A stretch of DNA of 58,856 bases from an uncultured Spirochaetaceae bacterium (GTDB lineage Bacteria; Spirochaetota; Spirochaetia; Treponematales; Treponemataceae). Below are positions 45,080-53,285 of this stretch, piece after piece. The first letter of the stretch is position 1. Each line of letters begins with the position of its first letter. The DNA is taken from the NCBI GenBank assembly GCA_902802305.1, contig CADCLG010000017.1, positions 1 to 58,856 of the forward strand, given 5' to 3'. Below the pieces are notes generated by a model, which saw nothing but the letters and a program-made list of their open reading frames with translations, did no database searches and had not been told where the DNA came from. The position numbers and the translations under genes were made by a program.

Positions 45080-45694
45080 ATGAAATCAATTTACGCATCT
45101 CCGCTTTTTGATGACGACGAAGAAGAAAAAAAAGCACCAAAAATGCCTGATCCCTTTTCTGAGAAATTTTTAAAGACACGACAGATTATTCTTACAGGCG
45201 AAATAAATAAAGATCTTGCTGATCAGATTGTAAGACAGCTGCTCATTCTTGATACGGATGATTCAAAAGCTCCAATCTATATGTACATCGATTCTCCTGG
45301 TGGAGATGTTGATGCAGGTTTTGCAATTTTTGATATGATTCGTTTTGTAAAAGCCCCTGTTTATCTGATTGGAATGGGACTTGTCGCTTCAGCTGCAACT
45401 TTAGTTCTGCTTGCTGTTCCTAAGGACAGAAGGTTTGGACTTCCTAACAGCCGCTATCTTATTCATCAGCCTCTTGGTGGAATGAAGGGTGTTGCTTCTG
45501 ATATTGAAATCTATGCCCGCGACATGGAAAAAATCCGTGCAAAATTAAATAAACTTATTTCTGATGAAACAGGAACTTCTCTTGAACAGGTAACAAAAGA
45601 TACTGACAGAGATTACTGGCTGGATGCTGATGAATCTGTTAAATATGGACTTATCAGTAAGATTATTTCTAACAGGGATGAATTGAAAAAATAA
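45080..45694 (+). CDS. clpP: ATP-dependent Clp protease proteolytic subunit
   Basis: 204 residues. The catalytic triad is Ser104 (in LVASAATLVL), His129 (LIHQPLGG) and Asp178 (DRDYWLDADE). The handle-domain block SPGGDVDAGFAIFDMI is typical. The serine environment (VASAAT instead of AASMGA) and an acidic N-terminal extension with DDDEEE mark it as a divergent paralogue, one of possibly two ClpP proteins. AGGAG precedes the ATG. ClpX and ClpA are not in the window. Confidence 0.93.
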   Translation: MKSIYASPLFDDDEEEKKAPKMPDPFSEKFLKTRQIILTGEINKDLADQIVRQLLILDTDDSKAPIYMYIDSPGGDVDAGFAIFDMIRFVKAPVYLIGMGLVASAATLVLLAVPKDRRFGLPNSRYLIHQPLGGMKGVASDIEIYARDMEKIRAKLNKLISDETGTSLEQVTKDTDRDYWLDADESVKYGLISKIISNRDELKK

Positions 45695-45696
45695 TT

Positions 45697-46593
45697 ATGA
45701 CTTTTGCCTTAACGCAGACACTCGTTGATAATATTCAGACGGCCCTTGAAAATCAGGAAAAATCCTTTATTGTGGATGCCGAAAAATGTGGTATTATAGA
45801 AAGAGATGGCTGTGTTACGGCAGATGAAGATAAGTTTTATGAATTACCTGAATGGACTTCTGCTGATGGCTTTAAATTGCGGGAGGATTTTGTAAATAAT
45901 CTTTATTCACCTTTCGCAAGAGAAGAATTGCAGGAGATTTTACATTCAGGAAGGGGGGTCTTTAAGAGTTTTAGAAATGTATTAAAAAAGTACCCGGAAG
46001 TTGAAAAAAAGTGGCATGTTTTTAAAAACAGAACGATGAATAAATATATCAACGACTGGTATAATTCGTTGCGCGAAATATGGGGACTTGAAAAACTTGA
46101 TTATATTCCGGAATCAGACGAAATGCTGGTTCATGATGATTTTTCTTTTTTGGAATATAAGGCGGATAATCAGGAAGAAATATTTTTGAATATCAGCGCA
46201 GCTTTAAAAACTGAATATGGTGAAGTTTCTGAAGAAATCCTGGCGGCTTTTTGTGAAATGTGGAAGAATTCTTTTTTGAGTTTTGATTCTTCTAAACAAA
46301 TTGGATATATATGTCGCAGCCTTTCTGAAGATTTTGCAGGATGTATTACCGCAGCTCCAGTATCAGAAAAAAATGAAAAGGTTATGATTTTGACAAGCCT
46401 TTTTGTTTCTAATGGTTTCCGCGGATTAGGTATTGGAACAGAATTGCTTTCAATGTGTCTGTCTGAATTAAAAAGAAGCGGAAAGAATTGGGTTTTATTA
46501 CCAAACATTATTTTACCGGAAAATCTTGAACCATTATTAATACGAACAGGTTTTGAGAAAATTGCTTCCGGATTTGCAGCCAAGTTGCTGTAG
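45697..46593 (+). CDS. GNAT-family acetyltransferase with extra N-terminal region
   Basis: 298 residues, starting two bases after clpP, so translationally coupled. The N-terminal 140 residues are helical and unassigned. The GNAT fold is in the C-terminal half, with the acetyl-CoA loop FVSNGFRGLGIGTELLSMC at about 250. Substrate unknown. Coupling to clpP suggests co-regulation. Confidence 0.78.
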   Translation: MTFALTQTLVDNIQTALENQEKSFIVDAEKCGIIERDGCVTADEDKFYELPEWTSADGFKLREDFVNNLYSPFAREELQEILHSGRGVFKSFRNVLKKYPEVEKKWHVFKNRTMNKYINDWYNSLREIWGLEKLDYIPESDEMLVHDDFSFLEYKADNQEEIFLNISAALKTEYGEVSEEILAAFCEMWKNSFLSFDSSKQIGYICRSLSEDFAGCITAAPVSEKNEKVMILTSLFVSNGFRGLGIGTELLSMCLSELKRSGKNWVLLPNIILPENLEPLLIRTGFEKIASGFAAKLL

Positions 46594-46617
46594 TTTATTT
46601 TTATTAAGGAGTTTCCG

Positions 46618-47385
46618 ATGAGCTACAATAGGTATAGCCGAGATTTTGAAATTAACGAGAGTAAAATTGCAGATTTTTTGAATAATGCTGTAGAAAAAAT
46701 TAACACAGAGGAAGATATTGATACTCTTACTGAATTGATTTCTCTTTTTAGAAAAAATGTTCCTCTCAGCAGAAGAAAGTATGTAACTGCATTATTATTA
46801 AAAGAAGTTTTGAAGCACAGTCATTCTTACCTGCGTGGTAACAGAAATGCTGAACGTCATGCTTCATCTAAAACAAGAAACGAAAACAGAGACTATAAAA
46901 ACGAATATAAAAATCAGCGCCCAGAAAAAGCTGAAAGTGCAGAAGCAACTGCCACAGAAACAGAAGAAAGACCACGCCATCCACGTGTAGAGATTCCTGA
47001 AGATCAGGCAACTTCTATTTTTGTAAGCATTGGTAAAAATCGCCGCGTTTATCCAAGAGATTTAGTTGGTCTTCTGGTTGCTGTTGGTGGTTTGGATAGA
47101 GACAGAATTGGTGATATCAAGGTTCTTGCAAATTATTCTTTTGTTCAGCTTTATACAGAAGATTGTCAGACAGCTATTGATAAATTGAATGGTTATGATT
47201 ACAGGGGCCGCAAGCTTGCAGTAAGTTTTTCTCATCAGAAGGAAGATGAGGTTGCAGCTGATGAAAATGAAGCAGTTGAATCTCAGGCAGATGATGAAGA
47301 AATTGCAATGACAGAAGAAGATGCTGCCGCTTATGCTGCTGCAGAAAAAGCTGCTTCGGACAAGGAACCATTTGGAAACATCTAA
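46618..47385 (+). CDS. RNA-binding protein with a stand-alone DbpA-type RRM
   Basis: 255 residues. Residues 1-80 are helical. A basic/Arg-Asn-rich stretch follows, then a DbpA C-terminal RRM-like domain (about 130-215: TSIFVSIGKNRRVYPRDLVGLL, YSFVQLYTEDCQTAIDKLNGY, YRGRKLAVSFSH). The last 35 residues are acidic and Ala-rich. In DbpA this domain binds 23S rRNA hairpin 92 and is joined to a DEAD-box helicase; here the helicase is absent. AAGGAG precedes the ATG. The next gene overlaps its end. Confidence 0.85.
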   Translation: MSYNRYSRDFEINESKIADFLNNAVEKINTEEDIDTLTELISLFRKNVPLSRRKYVTALLLKEVLKHSHSYLRGNRNAERHASSKTRNENRDYKNEYKNQRPEKAESAEATATETEERPRHPRVEIPEDQATSIFVSIGKNRRVYPRDLVGLLVAVGGLDRDRIGDIKVLANYSFVQLYTEDCQTAIDKLNGYDYRGRKLAVSFSHQKEDEVAADENEAVESQADDEEIAMTEEDAAAYAAAEKAASDKEPFGNI

Positions 47386-48034
47386 AATTCATGTAATCAG
47401 GACAGGTTTTCTCTCTACAAACAGTCTGGCAGTTTCTTTGGGAAATAAAGAAGTTTTTGTTGTAGATCCCGCTGATTGTAAAGAAAGCAGGGATGAAAAT
47501 AAAATTCTTGATTATCTTAAAGCAAACAAACTGGAATGTCTGGGGATTGTCCTGACTCACAGTCATTTTGATCACATAATGGGGCTGGAAAATCTTAAAA
47601 AGGCTTTTCCAAAAGCCCCGATTTTAATTCATCAGGCAGAAGCAGAGGAGCTGCAAAATCCTCCAGGACCAATGAATCGTTCCCTCTTAGATGATTTTTG
47701 TATGACCTATTTGCTGGAGCCTGTTTCCAAATTGCCTGCTGCAGATATTTTACTGCATGATAAGCAGACCTTGGAGTGTATAGCTGATTACGGTAAAAAC
47801 TGGACTGTAATTCATACTCCAGGGCACACTCCCGGCTCAATTTGCCTTTACAATCAAAAAGATAAGATTTTAATTTCTGGTGATACTTTGTTTGCTGATG
47901 GTGGTTACGGTCGAACAGATATGTATGGCGGAAATTATTCAAAAATTGCCCACAGTCTTGCCATGCTCAAGGTAAGTATACCTTCCGATACTAAGGTTTA
48001 TCCTGGTCACGAAGCATTTGGCTTTTTTATTTAA
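47372..48034 (+). CDS. Metallo-beta-lactamase-fold hydrolase (glyoxalase II-like), TTG start
   Basis: 220 residues from TTG 47372, chosen because AGGA lies five bases upstream and the preceding frame has no MBL homology. The metal motif is THSHFDH, with further ligands in HTPGHTPGSI, SGDTLF and the final VYPGHE. The fold is of the YcbL/GloB type, hydrolysing thioesters such as S-lactoylglutathione or related substrates. It overlaps the RNA-binding protein gene by 14 bases in another frame. Confidence 0.88.
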   Translation: METSKIHVIRTGFLSTNSLAVSLGNKEVFVVDPADCKESRDENKILDYLKANKLECLGIVLTHSHFDHIMGLENLKKAFPKAPILIHQAEAEELQNPPGPMNRSLLDDFCMTYLLEPVSKLPAADILLHDKQTLECIADYGKNWTVIHTPGHTPGSICLYNQKDKILISGDTLFADGGYGRTDMYGGNYSKIAHSLAMLKVSIPSDTKVYPGHEAFGFFI

Positions 48035-48036
48035 GA

Positions 48037-48738
48037 TTAAAAGCCTTTCATAATTGAAAAAGAAGCTTTTGCCGAAAAGTAGTGATTTTCAATTTTTAAA
48101 AATGCTGCATCTATAAAGGTTTTCTCTACTGTTAAAATTGCAAAAGTTGCAGGCATTCCTCCTCTTGGACGGCTTATACTTCCCGGATTTATAAGACGAC
48201 ATTCTTTTCCATCCAAATCTTCGGGAATATGGGTATGCCCGTAAATTACCGTTTTACAGTTATTTTCTCTTGCAATTCCTGCTATTGGTTCGTAAGTGTA
48301 TTCAATATTTTGTAAGTGTCCGTGGGTAATATAAAGATTCTGGCCGTTCACATTTAAAAGCTGGCTGTAAGGCATAATTACACTGCCTTTTAATAAAGTT
48401 CTTGCTTCCAGATTGTATTTTCCAATGTCATAGGAAAGTGGAAAAGTATGAGGGTCATTATTTCCGCGTACAAAGGCAAGTACAGAAGGAAGACATTTTC
48501 TAAAATCTTCCCTTTCATTTGCTTCTTCAAGAATTTCTGATAAATCTCTGGCTCCATCTCCGCCAAAAATAAGGGCATCACAATTTGGGCCAAATTCCTT
48601 TATAATTCTTGCAAAAAGTCTATAATCACCATGCGAATCTGAGATTGTAAGAAGTCGGGCATGGTCTTTTTGCGAAAGAGCCTTTATAGCTTCGGGTGAA
48701 CCAATTAACCCGCTTGTCTGCTGAAATAATTCAATCAT
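48037..48738 (-). CDS. YfcE/MJ0936-type metallophosphoesterase
   Basis: 233 residues. Metal ligands appear in order: ISDSHGDYR, IFGGDGARD, VRGNNDP, ITHGH and YGHTHIPE. The family hydrolyses phosphodiesters with Mn or Ni. It lies 11 bases after the lipoprotein gene upstream on the same strand, with GAGG before the ATG. It is convergent with the MBL hydrolase gene two bases away. Confidence 0.9.
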   Translation of the reverse strand: MIELFQQTSGLIGSPEAIKALSQKDHARLLTISDSHGDYRLFARIIKEFGPNCDALIFGGDGARDLSEILEEANEREDFRKCLPSVLAFVRGNNDPHTFPLSYDIGKYNLEARTLLKGSVIMPYSQLLNVNGQNLYITHGHLQNIEYTYEPIAGIARENNCKTVIYGHTHIPEDLDGKECRLINPGSISRPRGGMPATFAILTVEKTFIDAAFLKIENHYFSAKASFSIMKGF

Positions 48739-48749
48739 AACATCCTCGA

Positions 48750-49526
48750 TTAATACAGAACAAAATGATTTATTGCATGTAAACCTGTTTCCGGGTCAAT
48801 AAAGTATTGGATTTTATATCCTTTTAACATTTGTACTACATGAGCCTGTACTGAAGAATCTTTTGTAAAAGGACCGTTAAGATTTTTCATATAATTAATA
48901 ACTGAAAGAAGAACCTGAGGCGCTTCCTGCAGAATATGAGAAATATCTTCGTCATGAAGTTTGCCGCCAGTTATATCTGTAGAAATGTATTTATCCAGAA
49001 CAAAGTCGCAGGTGGATTCCATTCCCAAGGATTCATCTTGAGGAAAAAGAGAAAAAATCGGGTAAGGAGGATTCATGTTCCAGTAGTCCTGAATACGTCC
49101 TAAAGCATAATGGGTGTTTTCTGGAGCACCCAGAATAATTACACCAATCAAATCTTTTTCACTTTCTGTTATCATTGAGGTGAGTTCAGAAACATAAGAT
49201 TTAATGTGTTTAAAGCTGTCAGGGTAGGTGATTGTATAAATAAGTCCGTCTTCTTCGTCGAGACCGAAGTTTTCACTGAGAAGTTGGGTATAACTTTGAA
49301 TTATTTCTGGTGAATTAAAATCATAACCAAAAATAACGCAGATTCTTTTGTTGGTTTTCTGCCAGTTTTGTGGTAAAGCTTCAAAGGGGTTTTCTTCCAT
49401 TGAATCCTGAATTGTAAGTTGAAGTATAGAGGAATCTGCTTCTTCCTCTACTGTTTTTTTGCAGGAAAAAAGCAGAGAAAGACAGAGAATTGAAAATGCA
49501 AGGAAAATGATTTTGTTTTTATTCAT
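48750..49526 (-). CDS. Lipoprotein, DUF3798-like binding protein fold
   Basis: 258 residues. The lipobox is LFSC (Cys at about 22). The mature part has alternating strands and helices (KRICVIFGYDF, YTITYPDSFKHIKSYVSEL, LIGVIILGAPE, YPIFSLFPQD), similar to DUF3798 proteins, which look like periplasmic binding proteins. The ligand is unknown and family membership is moderate-confidence. It appears to be in an operon with the phosphoesterase. Confidence 0.65.
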   Translation of the reverse strand: MNKNKIIFLAFSILCLSLLFSCKKTVEEEADSSILQLTIQDSMEENPFEALPQNWQKTNKRICVIFGYDFNSPEIIQSYTQLLSENFGLDEEDGLIYTITYPDSFKHIKSYVSELTSMITESEKDLIGVIILGAPENTHYALGRIQDYWNMNPPYPIFSLFPQDESLGMESTCDFVLDKYISTDITGGKLHDEDISHILQEAPQVLLSVINYMKNLNGPFTKDSSVQAHVVQMLKGYKIQYFIDPETGLHAINHFVLY

Positions 49527-49694
49527 ATTTCTTGTATTTTAGCGGATTTTTATGGAAGTGAAAAGACAAGCTTTTATTCGATTGCTTTTTGAATTGCTGA
49601 AGAAGAATCAATCTGCTCAAAGTTGAAAGGTTTTTGTGGTAATTTTTGAAAGCTCGATATTTCCCATCTTATAGCAAAGAAAATAAAAAAATGA

Positions 49695-49700
49695 TTTAAT
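49695..49700 (+). promoter_or_regulatory. -10 box six bases before the GNAT-PPase start codon
   Basis: TTTAAT, then TAAATT, then ATG at 49707, with no Shine-Dalgarno in the preceding 20 bases. Consistent with a leaderless mRNA. Confidence 0.35.
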
Positions 49701-49706
49701 TAAATT

Positions 49707-50522
49707 ATGGCTGATTCACAAAACTTTCAGATAAAAGATTATTTTCAACTTGATACCCATGAACAAAAACTCTGGCTGACTAAAATCGGCGAGTCTGACT
49801 GGCGGGCTGGTAAATATCTTTTTCAGCTTCTTTCCGATGGCCAGTTTAAAAAACATTGTGGCGAAAAATCCACTGTCTTTTTGCTGACGAAAGGCAATGA
49901 CCTGATTTCCTTTTGTTCCTTTGCAGAACGTGATGAAATCCCAGACACAGAGCTTACTCCCTGGATTGGCTTTGTTTACACCTTTCCAGCCTTTCGTGGA
50001 AAACGCCGTATTGGCAAACTGATTGAGCATATTTATCGCCTTGCAAAAAATCAGGGCTTTAAACAACTTTATATTTCTACTGACCAGAAAGGTCTTTATG
50101 AAAACTTTGGTTTTTCTTTTCTGCAAACCATGACAGAACGTTGGGGTGGAGAAAGTCTGGTTTATCAGATGAAAATCGCTCACAAAGATTACAGCAATAT
50201 CATAGGCAAAAGTGTAAAAGGTACAATTGACCGGCCTCTTGGTTCTGCCCATCCCCGCCACAAAGATATGATTTACTCGATAAACTATGGCTATATGGAC
50301 GGCATTTTTGCTGGTGACGGAGCTGAACAGGATGTTTACGTTTTTGGTACAGATAAGCCACTCAAAACTTTTGAAGGAAAAATTATCGGAGTTTATCACC
50401 GCATAAATGATGTTGAAGACAAATGGATTGTTGCCCTGGACTATAAAAATTACAGCGACCAGGAAATTCTTGAAGCAATTTCTTTTCAAGAACAATATTT
50501 TATGGGCGAATTATATAGATAA
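49707..50522 (+). CDS. GNAT acetyltransferase fused to an inorganic-pyrophosphatase-like domain
   Basis: 271 residues. The GNAT domain (about 25-155) has the acetyl-CoA loop FRGKRRIGKLIEH at 96-108 and a typical YENFGF end. From about 165 the chain is a small PPase-like OB domain: GTIDRPLGSAHPRHKDMIYS, INYGYMDG, AGDGAEQDVYVFG (the acidic cluster of the PPase active site) and HRINDVEDKW. Compact PPase-like domains of this kind also occur alone in Firmicutes. The fusion might remove pyrophosphate or bind a phosphate-bearing acceptor; this is inference. Confidence 0.85.
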   Translation: MADSQNFQIKDYFQLDTHEQKLWLTKIGESDWRAGKYLFQLLSDGQFKKHCGEKSTVFLLTKGNDLISFCSFAERDEIPDTELTPWIGFVYTFPAFRGKRRIGKLIEHIYRLAKNQGFKQLYISTDQKGLYENFGFSFLQTMTERWGGESLVYQMKIAHKDYSNIIGKSVKGTIDRPLGSAHPRHKDMIYSINYGYMDGIFAGDGAEQDVYVFGTDKPLKTFEGKIIGVYHRINDVEDKWIVALDYKNYSDQEILEAISFQEQYFMGELYR

Positions 50523-50531
50523 TTAAGACTA

Positions 50532-50705
50532 TTATTTTAGATATTTTGCTTCATATTCAGCTAGGGGGATAGGCTTACTGTAATAGTAGCGAAGAATAGC
50601 CGGTTCCAGTTCAAGTGATTTAAGCTCTGTTGGATATTCTATTCTTTGGTCATTTGCTCTGTATTCAATTCCAATTACTTCTTTTTTGTAATTTGTTGAT
50701 AAACA
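50532..50705 (-). pseudogene. Remnant of an unidentified gene without a start codon
   Basis: An open frame of 57 codons ends at TAA 50534-50532 and reads NYKKEVIGIEYRANDQRIEY, then PTELKSLELEPAILRYYYSK and PIPLAEYEAKYLK. It has natural codon use but no ATG, GTG or TTG before the in-frame stop upstream at about 50708. It fills the 212-base gap between the GNAT-PPase and MmcQ genes. Probably the 3' end of a decayed gene. Confidence 0.45.
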
Positions 50706-50734
50706 TCACTTTATTTAGTATAACATAAAAAACG

Positions 50735-51418
50735 ATGGAATACAGTTATATTTTTCGTTCTGCGAAAATAAAAAGGGATTTTCTTGAAAGTGCAGGCTTT
50801 AAAAGCAGTGATAATCAAAATTATTTTAAGCAGACTTTGATTTCTAATGGAGCTTTTAAAGCTGATATTTATCTTTCGCTTGAAAATCAGACTCTTTCGA
50901 TTCAGCTTTTTGATACTGCCACTGATGAAAAATATGCCTTGTTTGATATGCCTAACGTTCACGGTGCATTTATTGGTGCTCTGAGGGAAGAAGTTCAAAG
51001 TCTTGTTGATGATATTAAAGAGCGTTGTTTTGAATCAAAGGATTTAAAGGAAGATTATGTTTTGTACCTCAAGAAGCGTTTTTCTGTTCAGCCAGATTTT
51101 CCCTGGCCGGAAACTCCAGAAGCCTGTGTTTTTCGCTGTCCTAACACAAAATGGTTTGCTCTTTTAATGAAAATAAAATACCGCCAATTAGGACTAAGAA
51201 GCGAGGAAAGTGTTTTTGTTGTAAATCTGAAGGCCGATTGCGATGAAATCCCAAGGCTTGTTGACAACAAATCTATTTTTCCGGCCTGGCACATGAATAA
51301 AAAACACTGGATAACAATTCTTCTTACTGCCGTTACAGATTTTGAAAAACTCTGTAAATTGACCGAAAAAAGCTATAGTCTGGTATATAATTGCAGTGCT
51401 GGAAAAAAATCAAAATAG
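50735..51418 (+). CDS. MmcQ/YjbR-family protein
   Basis: 227 residues. The C-terminal 120 residues carry the YjbR/CyaY-like fold with LKKRFSVQPDFPWPE, VFRCPNTKWFALLM, VVNLKADCDEIPRLV and FPAWHMNKKHWITILL, the family hallmark. The N-terminal 90 residues form an extra domain found in some MmcQ homologues. A DNA-binding role has been proposed for the family. No Shine-Dalgarno is evident; TATAAC lies 13 bases upstream. Confidence 0.88.
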   Translation: MEYSYIFRSAKIKRDFLESAGFKSSDNQNYFKQTLISNGAFKADIYLSLENQTLSIQLFDTATDEKYALFDMPNVHGAFIGALREEVQSLVDDIKERCFESKDLKEDYVLYLKKRFSVQPDFPWPETPEACVFRCPNTKWFALLMKIKYRQLGLRSEESVFVVNLKADCDEIPRLVDNKSIFPAWHMNKKHWITILLTAVTDFEKLCKLTEKSYSLVYNCSAGKKSK

Positions 51419-51436
51419 AGTATATAGTTTTTACCT

Positions 51437-52759
51437 ATGTTTAAGAGCGAATATAAAAACAAGCTGGTAAAAATCTTTGTCCCAATCATGCTGAGCAATT
51501 TGATTTCTCAGATTCAGATGTTTATTGACAGAATCTTTTTGGGACGCATGGATATTCTTTACATGAGCGCGGTAGGAAATGCAACTGCTCCTGTCTGGAC
51601 AACTATGTCTTTTATTTTTTCACTTTCTATGGGGGCTTCAATTCTGATAAGTCAGTCGGTAGGGGAGAAGGATATTGAAAAATCAAAGGACTATGCTGCC
51701 TCGCTGATTAAGTTTCATAATGTACTTCCTCTTCTAATGTTCCTTTTTTGGGTTTTCTGTGCACCTATGGTTTTCCGCCTGATGGGAGTTTCCGAAAATG
51801 TGCTTGGACTTTGCGTAACTTACACAAGACTTTATTCACCAGTTTTTTTGATTCTTGGATTATTTGCTTCTTACAGTGTTGTTTTTCAAACTTCAAATTA
51901 TACAAAACCGCTGGTAACTTACGGAATAATCCGTTCAGTTTTGAATATCATTCTGGATTATCTTTTGATTTTTGGAAAGTTTGGATTTCCGCGAATGGAG
52001 ATTGCAGGTGCGGCTCTTGGTACAACTATAGCAGAATATGCAGGAGCCCTTTATCTTTTGTATATAATAATCGCCAAAAAGGATAAGTTTTTTACAAGTC
52101 CTGGGCTCAAGCGTATTTTACATTCAAAGTTTACTCCTTATGTAAAATCGATAAAGCTAGGTTTTCCTACTGCCTGTGAAGACCTTCTCTGGAATGCCGG
52201 AAATCTCTGTATAATCAGAATCTTGAATACAATCGACGAAAAGGCGGCTGGAATCTACTCAATGGTTTTTACCGTAGAAATTATTTTTGTAGTTGTGATT
52301 GGTGCAATTGGAAACGGAACTTTGACTTTAACTGGGGAGGCAACCGGTGCAAAAGATCATAAGCTTTATCGTAATGTTGTAAAAACTTCAATTTTATGGG
52401 CTTTTATGGTCGCTGCCTTTGCTTTGATTTTTGTTTCCATCTTCCCTCGAATTACCCTCAGTCTTTTTACTACAGATAAGGAAGTTATAGAGAGCTCTGT
52501 GATTTTCATAATTCTTGTTGCAGCAAATCTTTTTGGAAAATCCAGCAATATAATTTTTGGAAATGGAATCCGCGGTTATGGAGACACAAAGTGGATGCTT
52601 ATCACTCAGACACTGGGAACTTTTTCGGTTGTAGGTCTTGCTGCTCTCTGTGTTTTTGTTTTTAAGCTTGGTATGCTTGGCGTTTTTATAGCAGTTTTGT
52701 TTGATGAAGCAAGCCGAGCCTTTATAAACTTTGCAAGATTTTCACGAATTAAGTTTTAG
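51437..52759 (+). CDS. MATE-family efflux transporter
   Basis: 440 residues with twelve predicted membrane helices in two six-helix halves. The start, YKNKLVKIFVPIMLSNLISQI, and the first helix pair with IFLGRMDILYMSAVGNATAP are typical of the NorM/DinF superfamily. It would export organic cations or drugs using a Na+ or H+ gradient. It follows MmcQ after 18 bases and precedes a GNAT gene by 14 bases. Confidence 0.93.
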   Translation: MFKSEYKNKLVKIFVPIMLSNLISQIQMFIDRIFLGRMDILYMSAVGNATAPVWTTMSFIFSLSMGASILISQSVGEKDIEKSKDYAASLIKFHNVLPLLMFLFWVFCAPMVFRLMGVSENVLGLCVTYTRLYSPVFLILGLFASYSVVFQTSNYTKPLVTYGIIRSVLNIILDYLLIFGKFGFPRMEIAGAALGTTIAEYAGALYLLYIIIAKKDKFFTSPGLKRILHSKFTPYVKSIKLGFPTACEDLLWNAGNLCIIRILNTIDEKAAGIYSMVFTVEIIFVVVIGAIGNGTLTLTGEATGAKDHKLYRNVVKTSILWAFMVAAFALIFVSIFPRITLSLFTTDKEVIESSVIFIILVAANLFGKSSNIIFGNGIRGYGDTKWMLITQTLGTFSVVGLAALCVFVFKLGMLGVFIAVLFDEASRAFINFARFSRIKF

Positions 52760-52773
52760 TTTGGGAAAAAGAT

Positions 52774-53220
52774 ATGGAAATTAGAGAACTGACGGTTAAC
52801 GAACTTGAATCGCTTCTTGAGCTTTATGTTCAGCTTAGTGAAGTAAATAAAAATTACTCTTATGAAAAATCTCTAGATGTCTGGAAGAGTGAAATTGAGG
52901 GTAATAAAAATATAAAATATTTTGGTGCAGTGGAAGAAGGCAAGGTTTTGGCAACTTGTTATTGTGCAATCATTCCAAATCTTACAAACGGGGCACGCCC
53001 AATTGGCTTTATTGAAAATGTTATTACCCACAAAGATTACAGGCGACAGGGACTTGCAAAAAAAGTGATAGATGCTGCTGTTGAGTTTGCAAAGACTAAT
53101 AACTGCTACAAGGTTTTTCTGGAAAGTGGAATTACCAGAACCGAGGCCCATAAGTTCTACGAAAAAATTGGTTTTGAGTCTGGGCAGAAAAAGGCGTTTT
53201 TGAAGTGGTTTAAAGGCTGA
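52774..53220 (+). CDS. GNAT-family N-acetyltransferase
   Basis: 148 residues, a single GNAT domain. The acetyl-CoA loop is HKDYRRQGLAKKVID at about 88-102, and GFIENVITH forms strand 4. Substrate unknown. The short gap after the MATE gene suggests the same transcript. Starts after GGGAAAAAG. Confidence 0.9.
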   Translation: MEIRELTVNELESLLELYVQLSEVNKNYSYEKSLDVWKSEIEGNKNIKYFGAVEEGKVLATCYCAIIPNLTNGARPIGFIENVITHKDYRRQGLAKKVIDAAVEFAKTNNCYKVFLESGITRTEAHKFYEKIGFESGQKKAFLKWFKG

Positions 53221-53273
53221 AAAAATCAATCTAAGCAATTAAATATGATATGCTGATGTTATATTTAATGTGT

Positions 53274-53279
53274 TATAAT
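53274..53279 (+). promoter_or_regulatory. Extended -10 promoter six bases before the SAP-protein start codon
   Basis: TGT-TATAAT (53271-53279) is a perfect extended -10, then GGTGGT-type spacing of six bases to ATG 53286. No -35 or Shine-Dalgarno is obvious. A leaderless transcript is likely. Confidence 0.5.
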
Positions 53280-53285
53280 GGTGGT

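Noticed and set aside
49552..49626. 24-codon ORF in the gap before the GNAT-PPase gene
   Set aside because: No ribosome binding site, no conservation evidence and length near chance expectation.
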